Positions 18,341-25,906 of a DNA stretch of 47,208 bases are shown piece by piece. Both the position numbers and the translations under genes were made by a program. Each line of letters begins with the position of its first letter. The stretch's first letter is position 1. The DNA is from an uncultured Clostridium sp. (GTDB lineage Bacteria; Bacillota; Clostridia; TANB77; CAG-508), in contig CANSPP010000008.1 in NCBI GenBank assembly GCA_947648905.1, positions 1 through 47,208 of the forward strand. Reading direction: 5' to 3'. A model generated the notes under the pieces. It was not told the origin of the DNA. It did no database searches and was given only the letters and a program-made list of their open reading frames with translations.

Positions 18341-19072
18341 TTATTTTTCAATATTTTCTTTTAATATTTTCTTTACTTCTTCATTTTTTAAATATCTCCA
18401 TTTTCCAAGTGGGATGTCTTTTACACCTATTCCAGCTATTTTGCTTCTATGAAGTGCTAAAACTTTGTGTCCAATTGCTTCACACATTTTTCTAACTTGT
18501 CTGTTTTTTCCTTCATGTATCGTAATTTCTAATCTTGATTGGTCTTTTTCTTCGTCAGTTTTTAGTATCTTCACTTTTGCTGGCTTAGTAATATAATCTT
18601 CTATTTCTACTCCTTGTCTTAATTTATCTACTTCCTCGTTTTTTACTATCCCTTTAATTGTAACTGTATAAGTTTTGTCAATTTCGTGCTTTGGATGAGT
18701 TACTTTATACACAAAATCTCCATCATTTGTTAAAATCAAAGCTCCTGATGTATACATATCAAGTCTCCCAACAGGCACAAGTCTTTTATTTGTTTTTACC
18801 AAATCTAAAACTGAATCCCTATTAAATTGGTCTTTGGCTGTTGTTACATATCCAATTGGCTTGTTTAGCAAGATGTATATATATTCGTTATTTTTTCTTA
18901 CCTGTTGTCCTTGATATGTTACTATATCTTTATTTGGATTTATTTTAGTTCCTAGCTCTGTTACTGTTTGTCCATTTACAGCAACTTTTCCTTGAAGTAT
19001 TAACTCTTCTGCTTTTCTTCTTGATGCTATTCCACACTCTGCTAGGTATTTTTGTAATCTTACTTCTTCCAT
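18341..19072 (-). CDS. rluB: Pseudouridine synthase of the RsuA/RluB family
   Basis: A 243-residue enzyme that converts uridine to pseudouridine in rRNA. The N-terminal S4 RNA-binding domain is RLQKYLAECGIASRRKAEELI (residues 5-25) with VNGQTVTELGTKI. The catalytic Asp is in VPVGRLDMYTSGALILTNDG (near residue 100), the motif typical of RsuA/RluB/RluE/RluF. The ending GKNRQVRKMCEAIGHKVLALHR is the usual KxxQVRRM block. The start ATG directly follows the stop of the upstream RluA-family gene. Family certain; the exact uridine is inferred (23S rRNA, RluB-type). Confidence 0.9.
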   Translation of the reverse strand: MEEVRLQKYLAECGIASRRKAEELILQGKVAVNGQTVTELGTKINPNKDIVTYQGQQVRKNNEYIYILLNKPIGYVTTAKDQFNRDSVLDLVKTNKRLVPVGRLDMYTSGALILTNDGDFVYKVTHPKHEIDKTYTVTIKGIVKNEEVDKLRQGVEIEDYITKPAKVKILKTDEEKDQSRLEITIHEGKNRQVRKMCEAIGHKVLALHRSKIAGIGVKDIPLGKWRYLKNEEVKKILKENIEK

Positions 19073-19984
19073 TTACTTATCTAATTCCTTTATTATTTTT
19101 TGTAGATATTCTGGCAATTCCGCTTCTAAAAACATCTCTTTTCCAGTTATAGGATGCTTAAATTCTAAGCTTTTTGCGTGTAAACATTGTCCTTGTACTT
19201 CCCATTTGTTTTTTCCTGATGAATATGTTGTGTCGCCAATTACTGGATATCCAATTTGAGATAAATGCACCCTAATTTGATGAGTTCTTCCTGTTTCTAT
19301 CCTTACTTCTAGCAAAGTACAGTTTTCGCTTGGATATCTTTTTAATACTTTAAAATGAGTAATTGCTTCTTTTCCGTTTTTTGTTACTGCCATTTTCTTT
19401 CTGTCTTTTGTACTTCTGCCTATTGGCATATTTATTGTTGCTTCGTTTTCTTTAACTATTCCTCTAACAAGTGCAATATATGTCTTTTTTACTTGATGTT
19501 CTTTTATTTGCTCACTCATATTTATATGTGCTTTATCATTTTTAGCAACAACCAAAATTCCTGATGTATCTTTATCTAATCTATGCACTATTCCTGGTCT
19601 TATTTCTCCACCAATTCCTGATAGCGAATCTTTGCAAATTGCCATTATTGCATTTACAAGTGTTCCATCTGGATTTCCATTTGCGGGATGAACTACAAGC
19701 CCCTTTGGTTTGTTTACAACTATTATGTCTTTGTCTTCATATATTATTTCTACTGGTATGTCTTGTGCTTTTAAATTAATTTCTTGTGGCTTTTCCTCTT
19801 CTTGAGTTATTTCGTCATTTTCCTGAACTTTATATGATGGTTTTGTCTTTTTTCCATTTACCAGCACTTTTTCTTCATCTATTAATCTTTGTATTGTTAC
19901 TCTTGATGTATCTTCATTTTTATTACTTAAGTATGCATCAATTCTTTTCCCTGCTTCTGCTTTTTCTACTATAAATTTTTGCAT
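19073..19984 (-). CDS. Pseudouridine synthase of the RluA/RluD family
   Basis: A 303-residue enzyme that pseudouridylates 23S rRNA. The S4 domain is at about residues 12-60 (GKRIDAYLSNKNEDTSRVTIQRL). The catalytic core has DKDIIVVNKPKGLVVHPANG and the active-site Asp in PGIVHRLDKDTSGILVVAK. The block GRTHQIRVHLSQIGYPVIGD is typical of RluD. It is followed without a gap by the RsuA-family gene, so the two rRNA modifiers are translationally coupled. ATG at 19984. No in-frame CGG. Confidence 0.93.
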   Translation of the reverse strand: MQKFIVEKAEAGKRIDAYLSNKNEDTSRVTIQRLIDEEKVLVNGKKTKPSYKVQENDEITQEEEKPQEINLKAQDIPVEIIYEDKDIIVVNKPKGLVVHPANGNPDGTLVNAIMAICKDSLSGIGGEIRPGIVHRLDKDTSGILVVAKNDKAHINMSEQIKEHQVKKTYIALVRGIVKENEATINMPIGRSTKDRKKMAVTKNGKEAITHFKVLKRYPSENCTLLEVRIETGRTHQIRVHLSQIGYPVIGDTTYSSGKNKWEVQGQCLHAKSLEFKHPITGKEMFLEAELPEYLQKIIKELDK

Positions 19985-20016
19985 TTTTAATATTCTTCCC
20001 TTCTCGCTATGCTTGA

Positions 20017-21681
20017 TTATTCGCCTTTCACTCTTTCATATATTACAAAATGGTCGTCTCTATATAATTCTTTATATCTTGGGTCTTTTGTTTTTTCTAT
20101 AATCATATTCATTTTTGAATTTTTATAGTTTATAACATGAGTTATTCCATACTTTTCCATTGTATCTTCATAAAATGTTCCAATATTTGATGTATCTATA
20201 AAATCGCTAAATATATCTTCTTTCTTTCCGCTAAATTCTGGTGCATATAAATCTGCTCTTGAGTCTATAAATACTGGTATTCCTCTATATAGCATATAGC
20301 TTCCATAATTATATTCATTATAGAATTTTGCTTGGCTTAAATCAATATTTTCTATTATATAGTTACAAGCTTGTACTGGATAATCTGCTTCATTTATATA
20401 TTGGTCTTTTACTTTGTCTTTTGCCATATAATAGCTAAATATTAACATTATTATTGTTATGGAAAGCATTCCTATTATAGTTGTACATCTTTTTACTATA
20501 TTATTAATTTCTATTTTTGTATATGTTTTAACTAATTCTACAATCATTTTATTTAAGATAACAGAACATATTAATGCAAACATTGTAAATTGTCTCTTTG
20601 TCATTAACATTAAATAGCAAAGTCCGCCTAGCATAAATAAATCACTTAATCTTATTTTTACTTTTGTAAATATTAGTATTGCTAAAAATAATACTAATGT
20701 GCACATTGTTGGGATATCTTTTGCTAATGTCATTGGAAGATGTTCATTTATGTTTTGTGTTGTATTCCCTTGCATTGTTTTTACTAAATATGTGTATGGT
20801 GTATCTCCTAATGGTGTTAATAAACCTGTAAATATGCAGATTATCATAACTAGAATTAGCCATTTTACATTATTGTTTTTATTTAATTTTATTTTGTATG
20901 GATTTTGTAATTCTTTTGTTCTTTTGACTTTTACTTTATCTACTCTTTCTTCTAGTACCTTTAATTGTTTTTGTAATTTCTCTATTTTTTCTTTATTTTT
21001 ATCGTTTTTAGATAACATTTTTATTCTTAATTTTATTATTGCAATTTTAATCTTTTTATATATTAGCATTTCTGCAAGTAATGCAAGTATATATTCACCT
21101 ATATATGGTAAATATAGAACAAAATAGAACGGAAATACTGCTAAATGTAAATTTGCAATTAAAATTGGTATTATAACTAATCCTACTGCATATCTCTTTT
21201 TCTTTGTCTCTAAAAATTTTTCAATTAAGAGAATTGTCAATACAAATAATATAAATGTTACTAATTGCGCTCTTGCTGCTATATAATCTCTTATTAGATA
21301 CATAACTCCTATTGTTATTAAAAATGAAAATGGTTTGTTTTTTGCCAGCTTTGTATTAGTAAAATAAATTGTAATACCTAAAATTGCTGATAATATGCAA
21401 GTTACAATATATATTCCTTGCAATCCAAACGCATCATATATGAAATATGTGAGTAAATCATACAACCAATGTGGATATGTGTATGCTAAATCTTCGTGCC
21501 ATGAAAATGGGTCTTGCATATCAATTCCATTTTGAGTTATATGCTCTCCTATTCTTATTGTATAAAATGTATCGTTTTGTAAGCTTACTGGTGTTATTGC
21601 TATACAAAATATTGCAATTAATACTACTGCTAGTATTGTAAACTTAACATTTGAGCTGATTTTTGTTTTCTTTTCGTTCAT
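20017..21681 (-). CDS. Polytopic membrane protein, GT-C-like, function unknown
   Basis: A 554-residue protein with about ten or more membrane segments. It has a periplasmic-type loop after the first helix (NDTFYTIRIGEHITQNGIDMQDPFSW) that is reminiscent of GT-C glycosyltransferases and O-antigen polymerase-like proteins, which carry acidic residues there. A charged cytoplasmic coiled coil lies at about 225-275 (KNKEKIEKLQKQLKVLEERVDKV). A soluble C-terminal domain of about 110 residues includes YNYGSYMLYRGIPVFIDSRADLYAPEF. No enzyme motif is certain. It lies between the SSB-like gene's terminator and the pseudouridine synthase gene. Confidence 0.65.
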   Translation of the reverse strand: MNEKKTKISSNVKFTILAVVLIAIFCIAITPVSLQNDTFYTIRIGEHITQNGIDMQDPFSWHEDLAYTYPHWLYDLLTYFIYDAFGLQGIYIVTCILSAILGITIYFTNTKLAKNKPFSFLITIGVMYLIRDYIAARAQLVTFILFVLTILLIEKFLETKKKRYAVGLVIIPILIANLHLAVFPFYFVLYLPYIGEYILALLAEMLIYKKIKIAIIKLRIKMLSKNDKNKEKIEKLQKQLKVLEERVDKVKVKRTKELQNPYKIKLNKNNNVKWLILVMIICIFTGLLTPLGDTPYTYLVKTMQGNTTQNINEHLPMTLAKDIPTMCTLVLFLAILIFTKVKIRLSDLFMLGGLCYLMLMTKRQFTMFALICSVILNKMIVELVKTYTKIEINNIVKRCTTIIGMLSITIIMLIFSYYMAKDKVKDQYINEADYPVQACNYIIENIDLSQAKFYNEYNYGSYMLYRGIPVFIDSRADLYAPEFSGKKEDIFSDFIDTSNIGTFYEDTMEKYGITHVINYKNSKMNMIIEKTKDPRYKELYRDDHFVIYERVKGE

Positions 21682-21726
21682 TGTCTATCTCCTTTGTATC
21701 TTATTTTTACTTTTCTGATTATATCA

Positions 21727-21764
21727 AAAAAAGTTTCAAAAGACTATACTTTTGAAACTTTTTT
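21727..21764 (-). terminator. Terminator of the double-OB SSB-like gene
   Basis: A 16-bp stem (AAAAAAGTTTCAAAAG and its inverse) with a 6-base loop, flanked by A and T runs, just after the stop at 21771. Confidence 0.85.
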
Positions 21765-21770
21765 ATTATA

Positions 21771-22478
21771 TTATACAGCTTCTTGATTTTCTGTTTCTAT
21801 TTCGTTTTCATCGTTTTTTTCTTCTATTACTTCTAAACTTCCTACTGATACTTCGTATGCGATTCTTGTTTCTACACTTCCGTCTTCGTGTTTCTTCTCG
21901 TATGTTCTTGATTGTACTCTTCCTACTACTTTTACTTGTGAACCTACTTCTAAGTTTTGGCAAAATCTTGCTGTTCTTCCCCAAGCAATACATGGAATGT
22001 AGTCTGATTTGTTATATGCTCTATTTACTGCTAGTAATAAGTCTGATATTTCTCTACCAAATGGTGTTTGTCTGTATATTGGTTTTTTACAGATATATCC
22101 TACTAGTACTACTTCGTTTGTTATTGTTTCTTTTTTTACTATTTCGTTTTCTTCTTCTTCTTCAACTTCATTTTCTTCTAATTCAACTATGTCTTTTGCA
22201 AATACTGTTAGTATTAGTCTATTTTTTTCGTTTTCATAGCTGTTGTATGATCTGAATTGACCTTTTATTAATAATTTTTTTCCTTCTTGTAGTGTTTCTT
22301 CTTGTAATAGTCTTTCTGAGACTGTTATTGGTATTATGTCGCTGTTTCCACTTAATCTTGGTATTTCCAAGTTAAATACGTAAAAACTTTCTCCATAAAT
22401 TTCGTGACTGAATTTTTTTTCTCCTGTTACTTTACCTACTAATGTTAAGTAGTTGTTTTCTAAATAATTTGTATCCAA
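21771..22478 (-). CDS. Tandem OB-fold single-strand DNA-binding-like protein
   Basis: A 235-residue protein with two SSB-type OB folds instead of the usual one. The first (about residues 8-100) runs NNYLTLVGKVTGEKKFSHEI to LILTVFAKDIVELE. An acidic linker (EENEVEEEEENEIV, about 103-117) joins it to a second, more standard SSB fold (about 120-215): NEVVLVGYICKKPIYRQTPFG, IPCIAWGRTARFCQNLEVGSQV, VVGRVQSRTY. The acidic C-terminal end lacks the standard DDDIPF tip. A normal SSB is encoded at 42710, so this is an extra paralogue. The likely start is TTG with GGGAGG upstream. Confidence 0.78.
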   Translation of the reverse strand: MDTNYLENNYLTLVGKVTGEKKFSHEIYGESFYVFNLEIPRLSGNSDIIPITVSERLLQEETLQEGKKLLIKGQFRSYNSYENEKNRLILTVFAKDIVELEENEVEEEEENEIVKKETITNEVVLVGYICKKPIYRQTPFGREISDLLLAVNRAYNKSDYIPCIAWGRTARFCQNLEVGSQVKVVGRVQSRTYEKKHEDGSVETRIAYEVSVGSLEVIEEKNDENEIETENQEAV

Positions 22479-22639
22479 TTTCTTTTCCTCCCTATTTTTT
22501 ATTTATCGGATGTTTCTTTATGTGTTTATTTTTTGTATTTTTTTCTTTACGCACGTTTACCTACGTTTTCTATTATACAACATTTTTTTGGTTTTGTCTA
22601 CATAAAAAGTTAATTTTATTTAAAAAAGTTAGATTTTTC

Positions 22640-23143
22640 CTATATTTCCTCCATTATGGGGTAATTATATATTAAAAAAATAATGTACAAAATTAGTATT
22701 TCGTAATTTTTTAACTTAGTTTGTTCCTTTATTTTTACTAACTTTTCTCCTACTTCTATTATATTTTCTTTAATATTTTTTATGTTTCTTTGTAAGTATA
22801 TTAATATGCCTCCATCTTTTATGCTTGATACTGTTACTGTTGCTTTTTGATTTAGTCCATATGTTATGATATTTACCTTTGGGCTTAATTCTAATTCATT
22901 TTTTAAGTTCAAATCTGTATTTATTAGTAGATATTTTGCATTATTACATATTTGTTTGATTATTGATTTTTCTTGATTGAAATCTTGTAAGTTAGTATCT
23001 ATTATTATTGTTTCAAATTTTATGTTCTTAATATTTTCTATGCTTTTTTTATTTATATGAATCAAATTAATATCTTCATTTTTCAGTTTTTCTTTTATGT
23101 TTTCATAACTTTTACAATCTGACATTATTCCAACAAAAATCAT
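22640..23143 (-). CDS. Hypothetical protein with Mur-ligase-like segment
   Basis: A 167-residue protein. The first part alternates strands and helices (MIFVGIMSDCKSYENIKEKL; FETIIIDTNLQDFN; AKYLLINTDLNL). The stretch VNIITYGLNQKATVTVSSI resembles segments from the C-terminal part of Mur ligase-like proteins, where a YGL/YG+N motif recurs, but there is no ATP-binding loop here. The C-terminus ends with a hydrophobic stretch (EILILYIIFLIYNYPIM). It lies downstream of the PdaB-like gene by about 60 bases. Function unknown. Confidence 0.6.
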   Translation of the reverse strand: MIFVGIMSDCKSYENIKEKLKNEDINLIHINKKSIENIKNIKFETIIIDTNLQDFNQEKSIIKQICNNAKYLLINTDLNLKNELELSPKVNIITYGLNQKATVTVSSIKDGGILIYLQRNIKNIKENIIEVGEKLVKIKEQTKLKNYEILILYIIFLIYNYPIMEEI

Positions 23144-23204
23144 TTACTATCCCCTTAAATGTTTTTATATTTCTATTATTTCCTTGTTTACCATTTTTAT
23201 ACAT

Positions 23205-23981
23205 CTAATTTTTTATCTGTGTACCATTAGCATTTATTGTATAATTCTCTTTATATATTAAATCCGAAATTGTTACCACTTCTAATCCCTTTGCTTTTAT
23301 GTTTTTTATTAACATATCTAAACTCTCTGCTGTGTGTTTTGTTCCGTTGTGACTAAGGATGATATCTCCCTCTTTTATTTTATTTTTTAGTCTATTCCAC
23401 ATTTCATCCCCTTTTAGCCCTGTGTAATCTAATGTGTCTAAGTTCCATTGTATACAGTAGTTTCCTTCATCTTGCACAGCTTTTACAACTGTATTATTGT
23501 ATTCTCCATATGGTGCACGATATATTTTATTTTCGCTCCCTGTTATATTTTTGATTTTTTCATTTGCCTCTCTTATTTCTTTCACATTTTCTTCATAACT
23601 TAAATTATTTACGTGTGGATGAGTGTTACTGTGGCTTGCTATTTCGTGCCCTGCTTCATATATCTTTTTAACCGCTTCTGGAAATTTGTCTATCCAGTCT
23701 CCTACCATAAAAAATGTTATCTTTGTATTGTTGTTTTTTAATACTTCTAGTATCTGGTCTATGTCGTCTGCGTTCCACGCACAGTTCATTGTGAATGCTA
23801 CCTTTTTTTCTTCTGTTTGTACATTGTAGATTGGTAGTAGTTTTTGATTGTTTGTTGATGCTGTTTCTACTGTATTATTTTCATTTAGTTTTATTGTGCT
23901 TGCTACTCCAAATAGAGTTACTACTGTTAGTACTGATACTATGTATGTGTATATTTTTTGTTTATTGAATATTATGAACAT
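23205..23981 (-). CDS. Polysaccharide deacetylase family protein, PdaB-like
   Basis: A 258-residue NodB-homology (CE4) protein with one N-terminal membrane segment (about residues 10-30). Motif 1, usually TFDDGP, is changed to FTMNCAWNADD. Motif 2 is normal (HEIASHSNTHPHVN, two zinc His), motif 3 is YRAPYGEYNN, motif 4 QWNLDTLDYTG, motif 5 IILSHNGTKH. The divergent first motif and overall length match PdaB-like sporulation deacetylases involved in spore cortex formation. Whether the altered motif still supports catalysis is unclear. It faces away from the Cys-rich gene at 24161 with a shared upstream region. Confidence 0.82.
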   Translation of the reverse strand: MFIIFNKQKIYTYIVSVLTVVTLFGVASTIKLNENNTVETASTNNQKLLPIYNVQTEEKKVAFTMNCAWNADDIDQILEVLKNNNTKITFFMVGDWIDKFPEAVKKIYEAGHEIASHSNTHPHVNNLSYEENVKEIREANEKIKNITGSENKIYRAPYGEYNNTVVKAVQDEGNYCIQWNLDTLDYTGLKGDEMWNRLKNKIKEGDIILSHNGTKHTAESLDMLIKNIKAKGLEVVTISDLIYKENYTINANGTQIKN

Positions 23982-24160
23982 AAAAATACCTCCAAGTTCA
24001 AGCTAGTTTAATTTTATGCTTGCGATTGGAGATATATTCTTGAACTTTTTGGAACAGACCAAAAAAGTTTATTTTGAAACTATTCAACTTTTTATTCTAC
24101 TCTTCATATTATATATAAACAACATTTAAATGTTGTAAAAAAGAAAGGAATGAAAAAATT

Positions 24161-24685
24161 ATGGAAATGGATAATAAAAAAGGTTATTGCCCAATTCTTG
24201 ATATAGACGGAGTAATATCAGGAGGAAAACAATTTGACTTAGACATCACTTTACCAGAAGATAACCGTGATGTAATTTATGGAGTTGTAAAAAACTGCTT
24301 TAAAGAGCCAGTTGACAATGCTGTTGTTAAATTAATAGAAGTCGTTTGTGAACATGGAAAAGAAGAAAGAAGACCAATCGGTCATACTTTCACAGATAAA
24401 GAAGGGGAATTTGTATTTGGACCATTATGCCCAGGTAAAGAATATGCTCTTCAAATTTGGGTAAATGACACTAAAAAAATCAAAATATGTGCAAAATGTC
24501 ATCATGAAGGTAAATGCTTAAAAGGTGACAAACATGACAAATGTGATTGTTTCTTAGATTGTAACGATAACTGCCATGATAAAGACCATGACAAATGTCA
24601 CGATAAATGCCATGACAAATGCGACAAATGTGACAAAGATATGAGACCTTTATCAGAAGAAGATTTTGTAGAAGCTGAAGTTTAA
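24161..24685 (+). CDS. Carboxypeptidase-regulatory-like protein with a Cys/His/Asp/Lys repeat tail
   Basis: A 174-residue protein. Residues about 35-110 form a CarboxypepD_reg-like beta sandwich (RDVIYGVVKNCFKEPVDNAVV, TFTDKEGEFVFGPLCPGKEY). The tail (about 110-160) is dominated by HDKC/CDKC repeats with some dozen Cys and many His, a likely metal-binding or cross-linked zone. The acidic end is RPLSEEDFVEAEV. Similar domain combinations occur in surface or spore-associated Clostridia proteins, but no role is established. No signal peptide is evident. Strong AAAGGAAT ribosome site; bidirectional terminator downstream. Confidence 0.7.
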   Translation: MEMDNKKGYCPILDIDGVISGGKQFDLDITLPEDNRDVIYGVVKNCFKEPVDNAVVKLIEVVCEHGKEERRPIGHTFTDKEGEFVFGPLCPGKEYALQIWVNDTKKIKICAKCHHEGKCLKGDKHDKCDCFLDCNDNCHDKDHDKCHDKCHDKCDKCDKDMRPLSEEDFVEAEV

Positions 24686-24736
24686 TAACTTCATCCTCCC
24701 TTAAGATTTTAATTTGAATATATTAGTTTTATAACT

Positions 24737-24787
24737 AAAAAAGTAGGTAATGAAACTTAACCTTTTAAGCTCATTACCTGCTTTTTT
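24737..24787. terminator. Bidirectional terminator
   Basis: AAAAAAGTAGGTAATGA pairs with TCATTACCTGCTTTTTT (one G-T pair) around a 17-base loop with a small internal AACTTAA/TTAAG stem. It separates the converging Cys-rich gene and the small gene at 24796. Confidence 0.88.
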
Positions 24788-24795
24788 ATCTATAC

Positions 24796-24936
24796 TTATA
24801 TAATTCCCATTTTTCTTGCCATTTGTCTTCCTTTTTTAGTTAAGGCTCTTTTATTAACCATACCACTCTCTGCGCATAGCATAACAACACCTGTTGTTAT
24901 TAAACCACCAATTACAACACCTTTAACAAATTTCAT
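24796..24936 (-). CDS. Small membrane-anchored protein, 46 residues
   Basis: An open frame too short for most gene lists: MKFVKGVVIGGLITTGVVML at the N-terminus, then a basic tail (NKRALTKKGRQMARKMG). One hydrophobic segment with GVVIGG-type glycine spacing is followed by many Lys/Arg. The layout resembles small YtxH- or DUF3918-type proteins of Firmicutes. It has a good GAGAGGTGA ribosome site, an ATG, and ends at a terminator, which supports it as real. Function unknown. Confidence 0.78.
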   Translation of the reverse strand: MKFVKGVVIGGLITTGVVMLCAESGMVNKRALTKKGRQMARKMGII

Positions 24937-24960
24937 AACAATCACCTCTCTTTTTATTTA

Positions 24961-25335
24961 TTATTTATAATTTTTACTATTTTTATACTCTTTTGTAATG
25001 GAATATATTTCATTCAAACCAACCAATGCTAAAAAAACACCAAAGCATTTTCTTAAGATACTAACATCAATATGAACAGAAATTTCTGCTCCAATAATCG
25101 CTCCCAATATCCCAAAAATTGATATAATAATAGCCAATTTTAAATTAATATTCTTATTTTTTATATTAACAAGAATTGCTACAATCGAAGTTGGAATAAA
25201 AAAAATCAAATTTGTTGCCTGTGCCATATGTTGCTCAATCCCCATAAAAAAAGTAAGAAAAAATATAAGTATAGTTCCGCCACCCATACCCGTTCCACTT
25301 ACAATTCCTGATATAACTCCAATTAAAACTTCCAT
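24961..25335 (-). CDS. Half-size TauE/SafE-type membrane protein B
   Basis: A 124-residue protein with four predicted membrane segments. It begins VLIGVISGIVSGTGMGGGTI, the glycine-rich start motif of one TauE/SafE (DUF81) repeat. Full family members are about 250 residues with two such repeats and are thought to export sulfite, sulfonates or other anions. Here each repeat is a separate gene; its partner is 25436-25783, just upstream. The ATG at 25335 has AAGGAGG at 9 bases; longer frames reach into two dispersed repeats and are not believed. Confidence 0.8.
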   Translation of the reverse strand: MEVLIGVISGIVSGTGMGGGTILIFFLTFFMGIEQHMAQATNLIFFIPTSIVAILVNIKNKNINLKLAIIISIFGILGAIIGAEISVHIDVSILRKCFGVFLALVGLNEIYSITKEYKNSKNYK

Positions 25336-25347
25336 GCTTTCCTCCTT

Positions 25348-25415
25348 GTGTCCAATTGGGGACGTTTCTTTCTTGGACATTTTGTCCAATTGGGGACGTT
25401 TCCTTTTTGGACATT
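25348..25415. repeat. Two tandem GTCC-GGGACGTTTC repeats between the TauE halves
   Basis: Two near-identical units, each TGTCCAATTGGGGACGTTTC followed by CTTTTTGGACA-like sequence, lie head to tail. Each is an imperfect palindrome. Confidence 0.8.
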
Positions 25416-25435
25416 TGAGAACACATCTATGTTCT

Positions 25436-25783
25436 TTATCTTGTTATCATTTTAAATGATACATAAAATAGAAAAACTGTGAATGCAATTTTTAATACCT
25501 TTTTTGGTAATTTCTTTAATAATTTTGCTCCTATATATCCACCAATTGCACCTCCTATGGCGCATAAAATTGACACTTTCCAGTCTATGTAATTTCCTTT
25601 ATAGTAAAAAAAACTACTAGTAATTACCATCGGTAATATGCAAAATACTGATGTTCCCCTTGCTTTGCTTTCATCTTCTTTTAATAAATATACCATAGCA
25701 GGAACTAGTATCATTCCACCACCTGTTGAAAATAGCCCACATATAATTCCAGCTAAAACTCCTATTGTTGCTTTTTTTATCAT
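25436..25783 (-). CDS. Half-size TauE/SafE-type membrane protein A
   Basis: A 115-residue protein with four membrane segments and the motif GVLAGIICGLFSTGGGMILVPAM of the first TauE/SafE repeat. With the next gene it makes up the two halves of a normal transporter of this class, so a heterodimer is the natural inference. The ATG directly follows a hairpin and T-run (25788-25814); the only ribosome-site candidate, AGG in AAGTAGG, lies inside that stem. Substrate unknown. Confidence 0.8.
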   Translation of the reverse strand: MIKKATIGVLAGIICGLFSTGGGMILVPAMVYLLKEDESKARGTSVFCILPMVITSSFFYYKGNYIDWKVSILCAIGGAIGGYIGAKLLKKLPKKVLKIAFTVFLFYVSFKMITR

Positions 25784-25787
25784 TAAA

Positions 25788-25814
25788 AAAACCTACTTTC
25801 TATTAGTAGGTTTT
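25788..25814 (-). terminator. Hairpin terminator touching the TauE-A start
   Basis: AAAACCTACT and AGTAGGTTTT pair around a 7-base loop; on the minus strand T7 follows and then the ATG at once. It could end the rarA transcript or act as an attenuator that hides the ribosome site. Confidence 0.7.
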
Positions 25815-25868
25815 CCATTTTTTTATTTTTTATCCAATTTTAATTTTAATTAATGTTTTTTAATGTTA

Positions 25869-25906
25869 GGACAAAAAGGAAACGTCCCCAAATGCCCCTA
25901 ATCAAA
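25869..25906. repeat. GTCC-GGGACGTTTC repeat after rarA
   Basis: GGACAAAAAGGAAACGTCCCC in inverse orientation to the copy at 16016, with a degenerate second arm. It reaches into the last codons of rarA. Confidence 0.65.
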
